Positions 42,238 through 51,585 are shown, counted from the stretch's first letter. The stretch is 64,000 nucleotides of DNA from Bacillota bacterium (GCA_023443225.1 JAEZVF010000098.1:147505-211504); one strand, 5' to 3'. Made by a program: numbers and translations. The notes: generated by a model from the letters alone, not told the origin.

Positions 42238-43224
42238 TTAAAATAATTTCTTTAATCGAATATCTTCCCCTACTATTTTTAAAAGGGCATAATTACTAGC
42301 AATACGTGAAAAAACTCTTTCACTATAAATGGTATTAATATTATCCAATGAAAGATTGGTTGATATTATGGTTGATTTCCGTCTAAGATATCGTTCATTA
42401 ATACATAGATATAATTGAACGTTAACAAAGGAATTATTTAATTCAGTCCCTAAGTCATCAATAATGAGCAAATCACAGTCTAAAATATAGTCAAATTGAT
42501 TCTGAAATTCGTAGTTTTCTTCCCCTTTGCCAAATTTATTCTTCTCCAGTATATCAAAAAGCTGAAAGGCAGTTAGGTAAATTACGGTATGTGCCCGGTC
42601 GAGGAGCTCTTTTGCTATACAATTTGCTAAAAAGGTCTTACCCACACCGGTATTACCATATAAAAGAAGGTTTTGAAACTCCTTACCGAAGGTTTCAATA
42701 TATCGGTTACACGCTTCAACTACTTTTTTAATATTCTCTCTTGGGGTCAGTTTTGTACTGGGGTCTACGAAGTCCTCGGAATAATAATCATAGGAGAAGC
42801 AAGAAAAATTCTCTCTTGCAATAGCAGCCTTAATGTTAGATTGGGAATATACAATATCTACAATTGCCTGTTTAAAACAATGACACTTCTCATTGTCAAT
42901 ATATCCGGTATCTTTACAATCCACACAATGATAGGTTGGCTGTAAATAATCTTCAGGATATCCATGGGAAACTAATAGTTTGACTCTTTTGCTGCAGGCA
43001 GCATCGGTAACCTTCTTAAGGCTTGCTAATGCAGTGTCATTTCCGGTTAAGAGTAATTTGGCGCTGTGTATAGAGCAGTTGATCACTTCATCATCTATTT
43101 CTCTTAATTCAGGAATTAAATTGTAAACCTCTTCAATTCGGATATTAAGGTTATGCTTATTCTGCAATTGTTTGTTATCATAGTCCCGCAAAATCTTATT
43201 ATATTGAAAATTCTTTAAGGCCAT
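42238..43224 (-). CDS. dnaI: DnaI/DnaC-like helicase loader ATPase
   Basis: A 328-residue AAA+ ATPase. The N-terminal zinc-binding segment reads CVDCKDTGYIDNEKCHC. Walker A is LYGNTGVGKTFLANC, Walker B is LLIIDDLGTE, and sensor 1 is TIISTNLS. This is the DnaI/DnaC/IstB fold. As no transposase is near and dnaD is immediately upstream, it is the chromosomal helicase loader rather than an IS21 IstB. It delivers the replicative helicase to the origin. Its start is 44 nt from the end of the dnaD-like gene, so the two form an operon. Confidence 0.88.
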   Translation of the reverse strand: MALKNFQYNKILRDYDNKQLQNKHNLNIRIEEVYNLIPELREIDDEVINCSIHSAKLLLTGNDTALASLKKVTDAACSKRVKLLVSHGYPEDYLQPTYHCVDCKDTGYIDNEKCHCFKQAIVDIVYSQSNIKAAIARENFSCFSYDYYSEDFVDPSTKLTPRENIKKVVEACNRYIETFGKEFQNLLLYGNTGVGKTFLANCIAKELLDRAHTVIYLTAFQLFDILEKNKFGKGEENYEFQNQFDYILDCDLLIIDDLGTELNNSFVNVQLYLCINERYLRRKSTIISTNLSLDNINTIYSERVFSRIASNYALLKIVGEDIRLKKLF

Positions 43225-43268
43225 GCCCTCAATCTCCTTTATGTATCGTTATATCATACAAATTGATT

Positions 43269-44405
43269 TTATTGTTTGCGTAAAAGCCTTTGCTCCATCG
43301 AAGAATAGTCTTCTTCCGTATAGGTTCTTTGAGGAAACGCATTAAAACGATTATTTGCAGAAGGCTTTGGAACCGCGTTAGAGTTATTATTGTTTGCCTT
43401 TGCAGCAACAAATTTCGAATGTTCTTCATCTAGCCGAGATATATGACTTAATTCCTTAACATCTTTCTTAAACCAATTCTCTAATATCTTATCAGCATAT
43501 TTAAAATCGGGTTTCTGTGTCATCAGAATGGTTCGATTACAGGCTTCTACAATAATATCAATATGAAAGCCATATTTGTGCAGCCACTTATTAATATATT
43601 GTTTTTCTACATTGCCGGGGGCACGGTTAAGACCGAATGCCTTGTTGACTGCATTGTAATTGTTGTTATAAAGTACCGTTGCAGCCTCTGCTTTCTCGAC
43701 GGTATCGATACCCTCTTCTGCCCAGGACAGGGCGACAGCTTCTATGTAGGCAGGGTTCTTTTTATTCTTTGATACACAGTATTCATAAAGATACATAATT
43801 AATTCTGCTGAGAAACCGAGGCTTTCATACAAGTAGAGAATTAACTGAAGATCCATTGGTTTAATTAATCTATCCAGATAAATTTCAATGATATTTAACA
43901 TCCATTTTACTTCATCTGTAGTTGTAAGTTGTTTAATTTGTGCTTCAGAATAATTGGGTTTGTCAAATTTGCGGTTAACGATTGGAGCAGACTCAACAAT
44001 GTCCATCCTTGCGGCAGATGTTTCGTCTACAATACCGGAAGCCACAGTAGGCGTATCCGATCGTGCATTTTTTGCATCGGAATCCTCCTGTTCAGAATTT
44101 GCTTTAAAAATATCGTTTAAAGTAATAGAAATTATTTGATTGTTGGTATTACGTACTAAACTAATTAGATTGATCTTTTCCCAGTAACACAGTGCGCGGA
44201 TAATATCCTTCTCGGTATCATCCAAACGATCTGCAATGGCGGAAATAGAAATCTCAATATCGTCAGTACTTAAGATGCACCGAAGTAGATACAGATATAC
44301 TTTAACATATGCTCCATTTGCAGAAGGCATATAATTATCTATAAATAGATTCGGTATTACAGTGGCTTGTGATCCACTGTTTGAATTTAATACTATTTTA
44401 CTCAT
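43269..44405 (-). CDS. dnaD: DnaD-domain replication initiation protein
   Basis: A 378-residue primosomal protein. The N-terminal winged-helix region resembles DnaD (VIPNLFIDNYMPSANGAYVKVYLYLLRC). It is followed by a low-complexity linker and two DnaD/DnaB-like helical domains (region 160-320, including WAEEGIDTVEKAEA). DnaD remodels origin DNA with DnaA and recruits DnaB/DnaI. GAGGT precedes the ATG. It forms an operon with the dnaI-like gene. Its upstream region carries an extended -10 promoter and arrays of DnaA boxes, implying control by DnaA. The C terminus ends in a charged tail. Confidence 0.88.
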   Translation of the reverse strand: MSKIVLNSNSGSQATVIPNLFIDNYMPSANGAYVKVYLYLLRCILSTDDIEISISAIADRLDDTEKDIIRALCYWEKINLISLVRNTNNQIISITLNDIFKANSEQEDSDAKNARSDTPTVASGIVDETSAARMDIVESAPIVNRKFDKPNYSEAQIKQLTTTDEVKWMLNIIEIYLDRLIKPMDLQLILYLYESLGFSAELIMYLYEYCVSKNKKNPAYIEAVALSWAEEGIDTVEKAEAATVLYNNNYNAVNKAFGLNRAPGNVEKQYINKWLHKYGFHIDIIVEACNRTILMTQKPDFKYADKILENWFKKDVKELSHISRLDEEHSKFVAAKANNNNSNAVPKPSANNRFNAFPQRTYTEEDYSSMEQRLLRKQ

Positions 44406-44449
44406 GTTTATAACCTCACATCTTAGTTGCAGTTCGTTTCGTCACGGTC

Positions 44450-44458
44450 ATTATAACA
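44450..44458 (-). promoter_or_regulatory. Extended -10 promoter of the dnaD-dnaI operon
   Basis: On the minus strand TGTTATAAT, an extended -10 hexamer, about 45 nt before the dnaD ATG. The -35 position (TTTCTT at 44478-44473) is a poor match, as is common for extended -10 promoters. Confidence 0.6.
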
Positions 44459-44515
44459 CAGTAAAATTTATAAAGAAATAGGCTTTTTTACTGGAAAAGC
44501 GGAACCTATTGAATT

Positions 44516-44709
44516 TGTGGATAGTGTGGACTGTGTGGATAAAAACCAGTAAGCATGATGTAAAATTATGTAAAAAACGGTTGAAAGTGATAAAAATCAA
44601 TAACTATAGTTTCGTTAGTCTATCAGAGTAGAAAATTATTATGTGAACTAAAAAATCCACAACCAAATCACATGTAAAATGTTGATAAGGTTGTGGATAA
44701 TGTGGATAA
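44516..44709. promoter_or_regulatory. Two tandem arrays of DnaA boxes upstream of dnaD
   Basis: Array 1 is three abutting 9-mers at exact 9-nt pitch: TGTGGATAG (44516), TGTGGACTG (44525), TGTGGATAA (44534). Array 2 is two perfect abutting boxes, TGTGGATAA at 44692 and 44701, ending at the base before the murC stop codon. A weaker inverted box, AAATCCACA, lies at 44653-44661. TGTGGATAA is the complement of the DnaA consensus TTATCCACA. The ~150 nt between the arrays is very AT-rich. Probable roles are DnaA autoregulation of the replication operon or a DnaA-titrating or unwinding site. Confidence 0.8.
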
Positions 44710-46113
44710 CTATTCGCCTAACAAGGATTCTCCAATGGAAACAACGTCTCCGGCGCCCATAGTTATCAACAAGTCGCCGTTTGTACAATTTAGCAATAAA
44801 AAGTTTTCAATCTCATCAAAAGATTTGAAATAGTAAGCTTCCTTACCTAATTTTACTAATTCATTTCGCAAATCATTGGAAGAAATATCTCCTGGATTTA
44901 CTTCTCTAGCAGCATAGATATCTGTCAGTACGATTTTATCTGCAAGTGCTAATGCGTTAGCAAAATCCTTTAAAAAAGCTTTTGTTCTCGAGTAAGTATG
45001 TGGTTGAAATACACACCAGGTGGTAGCATGGGGATAATTTTTAGCAGCCGTTAGAGTTGCAGTAACTTCGGTTGGATGATGTGCATAATCATCGACTACA
45101 GTTACTCCTCCAATCTTTCCTTTATACTGAAAACGACGCTCTGTACCAGTAAAAGTTAGCAATGCCTTTTGAATGATGTCAAGCGGAACGTTTAAGCTTC
45201 TGGCTAAAGCAATTGCAGGAAGAGAATTAGATATATTATGGATACCAATGACGCTAAGCTTTATATGTGCTAACAGGTTGCCATTTTCCAGTAAATCATA
45301 ATTACCATAGCCAAATTCATCAAATGTAATATTAGCAGCACTATAATGTACCTTCACACCAGGAGCCGATGGTTTGTCTGAAAGAGTGCTGTAAGTGATA
45401 AAGGAGCATGGAAGATCTTTTGTAAAATAGTCTACATTTTCGATATCACCATTAATAATTAACATTCCGCCTTTTGGTAGACGATCAGCAAACATTCGGA
45501 AAGAATTTCGAACATCATCAAGATCTTTAAAAAAATCCAAATGCTCTGCTTCCACATTTAAGATAATACTTCTGCTAGGATTAAATTTTAAAAAGCTATT
45601 GGTATATTCACAAGCTTCTGTTATAAAGTGTTCAGATTTGCCGATTCGAATATTTCCACCTATATTATCTAGGATGCCACCTACGGATATAGTAGGATCC
45701 ATTCCGGCTTCCAATAATATGAGTGATAACATAGAGGTGGTTGTTGTTTTGCCATGTGTACCTGCTACAGCAATGGAATTACTGTAATTAAGCATAACCT
45801 GACCTACAAGTTCAGCACGATCAATAATTGGGATTCCTGCCTCTATAACAGCCTGATATTCTGGATTATCTTTTTTTACGGCTGGGGTATATACAACTAA
45901 GTCCAAATCAGGAGTTATATTTGAAGGTCTTTGTCCATATAATATAGTAATTCCTAGACTTTCCAAGTGTTTTGTTATTTTGCTTGATTTCGAGTCTGAA
46001 CCACGTACCTGAAATCCCATAGTATGTAAAAGCTCTGCTAAGCCGCTCATACTAATACCGCCAATTCCAATAAAATGAATCTTTATTGGATTGCTAAAAT
46101 TAATTTTATACAT
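44710..46113 (-). CDS. murC: UDP-N-acetylmuramate--L-alanine ligase
   Basis: A 467-residue Mur ligase that adds L-Ala to UDP-MurNAc in peptidoglycan precursor synthesis. The N-terminal Rossmann motif is HFIGIGGISMSGLAELL. The ATP loop is AVAGTHGKTTTTSML. ACEYTNSFL and the Mur C-terminal domain with DDYAHHPTEV follow. The ATG at 46113 is used because AGGAAG lies upstream; an ATG nine codons earlier has no site. Length is normal. The 3' end touches the second DnaA-box array. Confidence 0.96.
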   Translation of the reverse strand: MYKINFSNPIKIHFIGIGGISMSGLAELLHTMGFQVRGSDSKSSKITKHLESLGITILYGQRPSNITPDLDLVVYTPAVKKDNPEYQAVIEAGIPIIDRAELVGQVMLNYSNSIAVAGTHGKTTTTSMLSLILLEAGMDPTISVGGILDNIGGNIRIGKSEHFITEACEYTNSFLKFNPSRSIILNVEAEHLDFFKDLDDVRNSFRMFADRLPKGGMLIINGDIENVDYFTKDLPCSFITYSTLSDKPSAPGVKVHYSAANITFDEFGYGNYDLLENGNLLAHIKLSVIGIHNISNSLPAIALARSLNVPLDIIQKALLTFTGTERRFQYKGKIGGVTVVDDYAHHPTEVTATLTAAKNYPHATTWCVFQPHTYSRTKAFLKDFANALALADKIVLTDIYAAREVNPGDISSNDLRNELVKLGKEAYYFKSFDEIENFLLLNCTNGDLLITMGAGDVVSIGESLLGE

Positions 46114-46356
46114 TAACCTACACTTCCTATCTTTTATCATTATTTTTATAAATGTTGAGATATAAATATTATAACTGTCTATTAGCTATTATAAACATTT
46201 CCTTTAAAATTACAATTAAAATTTCGGCATACCTATATAATATGGAACAATTGTTTATTTTGCACCTTGACCAAGGAAGACAGAGTAGATTAGGTAGGAT
46301 TAATAAGTTGCTTTACCATATTAAGTATAAATAATAACAAATTTTTGTAAAATTTG

Positions 46357-46385
46357 TTCACATTTGGGAGAAAGAATGATATAAT
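46357..46385 (+). promoter_or_regulatory. Promoter of the glgC-glgD operon
   Basis: TTCACA (46357-46362), 17-nt spacer, perfect TATAAT (46380-46385), about 32 nt upstream of the chosen glgC start. The rest of 46141-46353 is AT-rich sequence with no gene that I can support. Confidence 0.78.
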
Positions 46386-46416
46386 AATGACAAATTCAAC
46401 AACAAGAGGTGATTAC

Positions 46417-47691
46417 ATGATTAAAAAAGAAATGATAGCGATGCTTCTTGCGGGTGGACAAGGTTCTAGACTTGGCGTACTAACCACAAATGTTGCAAAA
46501 CCAGCGGTTGCGTTTGGTGGAAAATATCGTATCATTGATTTTCCACTAAGTAATTGTATCAACTCAGGAGTAGATACCGTAGGGGTTTTAACTCAATATC
46601 AGCCATTAAGGTTGAATACTCATATTGGAATAGGTATTCCGTGGGATTTGGATCGGAATATTGGGGGGGTATCCATTCTCCCACCGTATGAAAAGAGTAA
46701 AAGCAGCGAATGGTATACTGGAACTGCCAATGCCATTTTTCAGAACCTGGAGTATATGGAATATTACAATCCGGAATATGTATTGATTCTGGGCGGTGAC
46801 CATATATACAAAATGGATTATGAAGTGATGTTGGATTTTCACAAATCGAATCATGCAGATATTACGTTGGCAACCATTCCGGTACCAATGGAAGAGGCGA
46901 ATCGGTTTGGAGTAGTAATTACAGATGAGAATAAAAAAATAATTGAATTTGAAGAAAAACCGGATCACCCAAGAAGTAATCTAGCATCTATGGGTATCTA
47001 CATTTTTACCTGGAAGATACTTAAAGAAGCTTTGGTAACTTTGTCAGAGCAAGAAGGATGTGACTTTGGTAAACATATTATTCCTTATTGCCATGAGCGA
47101 GGAGACCGTGTATTTGCTTACGAGTATAACGGGTATTGGAAAGATGTCGGTACCTTAGGTTCCTACTGGGAATCCAATATGGAATTAATAGACTTGATAC
47201 CAGAATTTAATCTCTACGAGGAGTTCTGGAAGATTTATACGAAGAGTGACACCATTCCTCCACAATATATTGCTGATGTTGCGACCATAGACAAGGCAAT
47301 TATAGGAGAAGGTTCAGAAATATATGGAGAAGTACATAACTCTGTTATAGGATCCGGTGTATATATCGGTCCGGGTGTAGTGGTTAGGGACTCCATCATT
47401 ATGAAAGCGGCTACCATAGAAGAAGGTTGTGAAATTTATAAATCGATCATTGCAGAAGGCGCCATAATAGGTGTTGGTTCTAAATTGGGTATTGGTGATG
47501 AGGAACCGAATAAACTTGCTCCACACATCTATTCCTTCGGATTAGTTACCGTTGCTGAAAACAGTCAGATTCCTGCACAGGTAGTGATTGGTAAGAATAC
47601 AGCTATTTCTGGCATAACTGTACCGGAGGACTATATCGATGGAATACTTAAAAGTGGTGAGACTTTAATTAAGGCAGGTGACAGAATATGA
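46417..47691 (+). CDS. glgC: Glucose-1-phosphate adenylyltransferase, catalytic subunit
   Basis: A 424-residue ADP-glucose pyrophosphorylase that makes ADP-glucose for glycogen. The N-terminal nucleotidyltransferase motif is MLLAGGQGSRLGVLT. YTGTANAIFQNLEY, VLILGGDHIYKMDY and EFEEKPDHP are the glucose-1-phosphate/catalytic motifs. The C-terminal left-handed beta-helix is built from hexapeptide repeats. The ATG at 46417 fits AGAGGTG; a start at 46354 would precede the promoter -10. It overlaps glgD by 4 nt (ATGA), coupling the two. Confidence 0.95.
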   Translation: MIKKEMIAMLLAGGQGSRLGVLTTNVAKPAVAFGGKYRIIDFPLSNCINSGVDTVGVLTQYQPLRLNTHIGIGIPWDLDRNIGGVSILPPYEKSKSSEWYTGTANAIFQNLEYMEYYNPEYVLILGGDHIYKMDYEVMLDFHKSNHADITLATIPVPMEEANRFGVVITDENKKIIEFEEKPDHPRSNLASMGIYIFTWKILKEALVTLSEQEGCDFGKHIIPYCHERGDRVFAYEYNGYWKDVGTLGSYWESNMELIDLIPEFNLYEEFWKIYTKSDTIPPQYIADVATIDKAIIGEGSEIYGEVHNSVIGSGVYIGPGVVVRDSIIMKAATIEEGCEIYKSIIAEGAIIGVGSKLGIGDEEPNKLAPHIYSFGLVTVAENSQIPAQVVIGKNTAISGITVPEDYIDGILKSGETLIKAGDRI

Positions 47692-48806
47692 GAGCAATCG
47701 GGATTATACTTGCAGGCGGCAACAGCAATAGAATGAAGGAATTGACAAATAAAAGAGCAATTGCTGCCATGCCTGTTGGTGGAAGTTACCGTGCAATTGA
47801 CTTTACATTAAGTAATATGTCCAATTCTCACATTCAAAAAGTTGCTGTAATTACTCAGTATAATGCAAAATCTTTGAATGAGCATTTAAATTCTTCCAAG
47901 TGGTGGGACTTTGGTAGAAAACAGGGAGGGTTATTTGTATTTACGCCAACCATAACTGCAGATAATAGTTTTTGGTATCGGGGAACAGCAGACTCCATGT
48001 TACAGAATATCAGCTTCTTGAAGAATAGCCATGAACCATATGCTGTAATCGCCTCTGGTGATGGTGTTTATAAGCTGGATTACAATAAAGTTCTGGAGTA
48101 TCATATTGCCAAGCGTGCAGACATCACCATAGTCAGTAAACAATTAAACAGTGCGGATGTTAATCGATTTGGTGTAATACAAACTGATGAAGATGGTAGA
48201 ATCACAGAATTTGAAGAAAAACCAGTGGTAGCAACTACAGAAACTGTTTCTACCGGAATCTATGTAATCAGACGGCGTTTATTAATCGAATTGCTTGAAA
48301 CTTCTGCAGAAGAGGAAAGGTTTGATTTTGTAAAAGATATCTTAATCCGCTATAAGAATCTTAAAAAGATATATGCATATGAACTAGATAGTTATTGGAG
48401 CAATATTGCTACGGTAGATTCGTATTATAAAACAAATATGGATTTTCTCAAGAAAGATATAAGAGATTTTTTCTTCAAGGAATATCCGGATGTTTATTCA
48501 AAGATAGAGGATTTACCTCCAGCAAAATACAATCAGGGTTCTTATGTTAAGAACAGTCTGATATCCAGTGGCTGTATCATTAATGCAGTGGTAGAGAACT
48601 CCATGTTATTTAAGAAGGTCTACATAGGAAATAATTGTATTATAAAGAATTCCATTATTTTAAATGAAGCATATATAGGGGATAACACCCATATCGAAAA
48701 TTGTATTGTAGAAAGCCGGAATTCCATACGGGCAAATTCAAGACATATTGGAGAGAATGGACAAGTTAAAATTGTTGTAGAAAAAAGCAATAGATTTACA
48801 ATTTAG
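47688..48806 (+). CDS. glgD: GlgD, glucose-1-phosphate adenylyltransferase regulatory subunit
   Basis: A 372-residue paralogue of GlgC. The N terminus reads GIILAGGNSNRMKELTNKRAIAAMPVGG, where the catalytic GGxGxRL is altered to GGNSNRM. The aspartate of the GGDHIYKMD motif is kept as ASGDGVYKLDY. GlgD modulates GlgC in Firmicutes. A beta-helix C terminus is present (hexapeptide-like, VENSMLFKKVYIGNNCIIKN). It forms an operon with glgC, and spoVG follows 36 nt later. Confidence 0.94.
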   Translation: MRAIGIILAGGNSNRMKELTNKRAIAAMPVGGSYRAIDFTLSNMSNSHIQKVAVITQYNAKSLNEHLNSSKWWDFGRKQGGLFVFTPTITADNSFWYRGTADSMLQNISFLKNSHEPYAVIASGDGVYKLDYNKVLEYHIAKRADITIVSKQLNSADVNRFGVIQTDEDGRITEFEEKPVVATTETVSTGIYVIRRRLLIELLETSAEEERFDFVKDILIRYKNLKKIYAYELDSYWSNIATVDSYYKTNMDFLKKDIRDFFFKEYPDVYSKIEDLPPAKYNQGSYVKNSLISSGCIINAVVENSMLFKKVYIGNNCIIKNSIILNEAYIGDNTHIENCIVESRNSIRANSRHIGENGQVKIVVEKSNRFTI

Positions 48807-48842
48807 ACAACAAAGGATAAACATTGAAGGGAGATAAACAAG

Positions 48843-49118
48843 ATGCAGATAACAGACGTGCGTGTACGTAAAGTAACAAAAGAGGGAAAAATGAAAGCGG
48901 TAGTATCTATTACAATTGATAATGAATTTGTAGTGCATGATATTAAGGTAATTGAAGGTGAAAAAGGTTTATTCATCGCAATGCCTAGCCGAAAAGCAGG
49001 TGATGGGGAGTATCGCGACATTGCACATCCAATTAACTCTGAAACCAGAGATAAGATTCAGAAGATTATTTTAGAAAACTACTCTGTTGCAGCAACAGAA
49101 GAAGATGATATCGAATAA
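48843..49118 (+). CDS. spoVG: SpoVG regulatory RNA/DNA-binding protein
   Basis: A 91-residue SpoVG: MQITDVRVRKVTKEGKMKAV at the N terminus, then IAMPSRKAGDGEYRDIAHPI, both invariant family motifs. It affects asymmetric septation, capsule and stress genes in Firmicutes and binds nucleic acid. GAAGGGAG precedes the ATG. It lies downstream of glgD on the same strand and may be co-transcribed. The C terminus is acidic as usual. Confidence 0.96.
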   Translation: MQITDVRVRKVTKEGKMKAVVSITIDNEFVVHDIKVIEGEKGLFIAMPSRKAGDGEYRDIAHPINSETRDKIQKIILENYSVAATEEDDIE

Positions 49119-49178
49119 GTAAAATATGCTTTTTTATTAATGGAATTATAATGAAGATGTTAATGTATTAACAAAATG

Positions 49179-49225
49179 AGGGTATGTCTGACTTTACGAA
49201 ATCAGTAGTGGAGGGGACATACCCT
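49179..49225 (+). terminator. Hairpin terminator after spoVG
   Basis: A 10-bp stem, AGGGTATGTC (49179-49188) with GACATACCCT (49216-49225), plus a possible inner ACTTT/AAATC region. It is followed by TTTCTA. A modest U-tract, but placed at the end of the glg-spoVG unit and before the convergent lysE gene. Confidence 0.55.
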
Positions 49226-49286
49226 TTCTATGTGTGTGAAAGCCAAAACACTAAATTCAAGAGATTTATTTGTATTTTTTGAATCC

Positions 49287-49901
49287 TTATGCATAAGCCT
49301 TCACAACGATTCGGATGCTAAAGAATATTAATACAAATCCGACGAAAACGTTGAGGTAATTTATTATGTTTAGCGGCAAGAAATTTTTTATAAAATGTCC
49401 CAAAACAGCGATTAGGGTTAAGAAGACGATAGTTGAAAGAACAGCACCCAGTCCAAAGAGGTACATCTCTTGTTTTTTCATGCTTTCTTTTGCCATTTTT
49501 GTTGAGAAAACACCTGCCCAGAATAGGATGGTTAAGGGGTTTGATAAAGTTAGGAATATAGTTTTTAAGAAAATTATATTAATATTTTGCGTTCCTAGAA
49601 GTGTTATGCTTGGAAATATTGTAATATGTAATGTACCGAGTATACTATTTAAACCAAAAAGCATTAATACTACAGCACCAAATAATTGAAGAACCTTCTT
49701 AAATGACTTATATTTATTTAATAAAATTCCTACACCGGCTATAGCGGCTACTATAAATAATCCATCTATAAGGGCTACACCTAAAACGCCTGTGAATGCA
49801 GCGGCAAAGCCGGAAATAGCAGCAGTCTGAAAAATAAATAAGCAGATTGGCCCTACAGCAAGCTGTAACAACATGCCGAAACGTAATCCTTTTATAATCA
49901 T
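49287..49901 (-). CDS. LysE/RhtB family amino acid exporter
   Basis: A 204-residue membrane protein with six hydrophobic segments. The LysE signature is at the N terminus (GLRFGMLLQLAVGPICLFI) and LSNPLTILFWAGVFS lies in the middle. It exports amino acids or similar metabolites. AGGAG lies within the 3' end of the upstream lrp-type gene, which ends only 10 nt before. The pairing with an Lrp/AsnC regulator on one transcript is a common exporter-sensor arrangement, so the exporter is probably induced by its amino-acid substrate. Confidence 0.88.
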   Translation of the reverse strand: MIIKGLRFGMLLQLAVGPICLFIFQTAAISGFAAAFTGVLGVALIDGLFIVAAIAGVGILLNKYKSFKKVLQLFGAVVLMLFGLNSILGTLHITIFPSITLLGTQNINIIFLKTIFLTLSNPLTILFWAGVFSTKMAKESMKKQEMYLFGLGAVLSTIVFLTLIAVLGHFIKNFLPLNIINYLNVFVGFVLIFFSIRIVVKAYA

Positions 49902-49911
49902 AGAGTTTCTC

Positions 49912-50352
49912 CTATCTGTTATCGCTTTCTTTTAATGTTGATAAGATAATCATGGAGTTAGACTTTGAAACACCTTGGATAGATTTTAACTGTTTACTGA
50001 GGAAATATTCTAATTCACTGCTGTCTTTTACGAGTACCTTTAACAGGTAATCATATTCCCCGGCCATATGATGACATTCCATTACTTCGGGGAATTCAAT
50101 AATTTTAGTCCGGAAATTATCGATATGAGCGGTCTGATCAATACATACAAATATAAGGGCCAATAAATTGTAACCCATTTTTTTACGATTGATCTTAATG
50201 GTATATTGTTCTATAACATTAGCTTCTTCTAACTTACGGATTCTTTCAGATACAGCTGGAATCGATAGGTTGACACGTTTGCTGATTTCGGATACAGAAG
50301 CCCTGCTGTTTTGCTTCATGACGTTGAGAATATTTAAGTCTGTTTGATCCAT
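49912..50352 (-). CDS. Lrp/AsnC family transcriptional regulator
   Basis: A 146-residue feast-famine regulator. The winged helix-turn-helix reads MDQTDLNILNVMKQNSRASV and ISKRVNLSIPAVSERIRKLE. The C-terminal RAM (amino-acid binding) domain has ECHHMAGEYDYLLKVLVKD. AAGGGGGG precedes the ATG. It controls itself and the adjacent LysE-type exporter by inference. The amino-acid ligand is not evident from sequence. Confidence 0.93.
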   Translation of the reverse strand: MDQTDLNILNVMKQNSRASVSEISKRVNLSIPAVSERIRKLEEANVIEQYTIKINRKKMGYNLLALIFVCIDQTAHIDNFRTKIIEFPEVMECHHMAGEYDYLLKVLVKDSSELEYFLSKQLKSIQGVSKSNSMIILSTLKESDNR

Positions 50353-50656
50353 AAAAACAGCCCCCCTTCGTTAATAATTTAAGCAATTATAGCAAAGATA
50401 TTAAGGTTCGTAAATATGATCTAATAATTTCAAAAAATATTTAAGAATATTAATAAAATACTTAAATAATTACTAGAAAAGCTTTCTATAGTCTAAAACA
50501 TATTGTAGAACTTGATCCGTTTATTTAATGATAATTCTTTATATACAAAATAGATAATGGAGCGTGTGTTAGAACTAAAAATTAGGTGTATAATGAGATA
50601 GAGTAATTTTTCTGTCTGTCCTACTTATAAAAATTAGATTCGATTGGAAATAAAAT
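50353..50656. promoter_or_regulatory. Divergent AT-rich control region of lrp-lysE and the transglutaminase-like gene
   Basis: On the minus strand the lrp -10 TATAAT lies at 50391-50386 with a weak -35 (TTTACG, 50414-50409). An inverted repeat, ATTTAAG (50439-50445) with CTTAAAT (50461-50467), flanks a very AT-rich tract like Lrp operators. A TATAAT at 50589-50594 is the likely -10 of the plus-strand gene at 50657. No coding sequence is seen. Confidence 0.55.
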
Positions 50657-51523
50657 ATGAAAAAATTGATTAAAATGCTTTTTATATTTGTATTAGTTGC
50701 AATATTGTTATACTATGCAAATGAGAAATACAATCTGGCAGAATGGGTGGTTGAGATGGGTGTGGCTTCTCAACATGATAGTCCGGAGTATTTTATTGGT
50801 AAGGTGCGGGAGGCAATGCTGGAAGGAAAAGAACGTATTGTACTTACCTTTGTCGGGAAATCCCATGATTTAGAGTGGTTTACCGAAGAAGCAATTAATA
50901 TGGCTTATGAAATAGACGATGAATCAACATCCAGTGATTTTGACTACTTAAAATACAATACAGAAAGCATTGCTGCCCATATTGTAGGGTTAGGAAATAT
51001 TTTAACTATAACATACGACTTTAGCTATAACGAAACACCAGCTGAAACATCAGCGGTGGATAAGAAAATCAATTCTTTATTTCAGAAGTGGAAAATTGAA
51101 GAGCTTTCGGATTATGAAAAGATTAAGAAAATACACGACTTTATTGTGAAGAATGCTTCCTATGACACTTCCCTAAAGAAGTATTCCGCATATGACAACC
51201 TGATTACAAAAACTTCCACTTGTCAAGGTTATATGTGCCTGGCTTATAAAATGCTGACTGAGGCCGGGGTTCCCACCCGAATAATATCCGGCACAGGGGG
51301 CGGCGAAAGTCATGGATGGAATATTGTTAGATTGAACGGGAAATGGTACAACCTAGATTGTACCTGGGATGATCCTCTCACCTGGAATGGAGAAGAAGTG
51401 TTATTGTATGATTATTTCCTTAAGTCAGAGGAAGAGTTTGGAGATCATATCAGAGATAAGGAATATACAACAGAGGCATTTTATAAGAAGTATAAGATAG
51501 CAGAAAAGTCCTACGAAAAATAG
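50657..51523 (+). CDS. Transglutaminase-like domain protein, membrane-anchored
   Basis: A 288-residue protein. The N-terminal signal anchor (3-22) is followed by a mixed domain and a C-terminal transglutaminase/protease-like domain with the Cys-His-Asp triad in TSTCQGYMCLAYKMLTEAG, ESHGWNIV and YNLDCTWDDP. The C-terminal reading ends in DYFLKSEEEFGDH, typical of clostridial surface transglutaminase-like proteins. It probably acts outside the membrane in cell-envelope protein cross-linking or cleavage. The ribosome site is weak (GGAAAT). A strong terminator follows. Confidence 0.83.
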   Translation: MKKLIKMLFIFVLVAILLYYANEKYNLAEWVVEMGVASQHDSPEYFIGKVREAMLEGKERIVLTFVGKSHDLEWFTEEAINMAYEIDDESTSSDFDYLKYNTESIAAHIVGLGNILTITYDFSYNETPAETSAVDKKINSLFQKWKIEELSDYEKIKKIHDFIVKNASYDTSLKKYSAYDNLITKTSTCQGYMCLAYKMLTEAGVPTRIISGTGGGESHGWNIVRLNGKWYNLDCTWDDPLTWNGEEVLLYDYFLKSEEEFGDHIRDKEYTTEAFYKKYKIAEKSYEK

Positions 51524-51532
51524 AAGTTTGTT

Positions 51533-51585
51533 AGCGTTTGAAATAAGAATCAGTAATTATTATTCTTATTTCGAACGCTTTTTTA
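51533..51585 (+). terminator. Intrinsic terminator after the transglutaminase-like gene
   Basis: An 18-bp stem (51533-51550 with 51562-51579, one T-G wobble) and an 11-nt loop, followed by a run of six T. Confidence 0.88.

Noticed and set aside
42238..43224. IstB of an IS21-type element
   Set aside because: No IstA transposase or terminal repeats; it sits in an operon with a DnaD-domain gene, so a DnaI-type loader is more likely.
44406..44709. Chromosomal origin oriC
   Set aside because: DnaA boxes are present, but dnaA, dnaN, rpmH and similar origin genes are absent, so a regulatory role is preferred.
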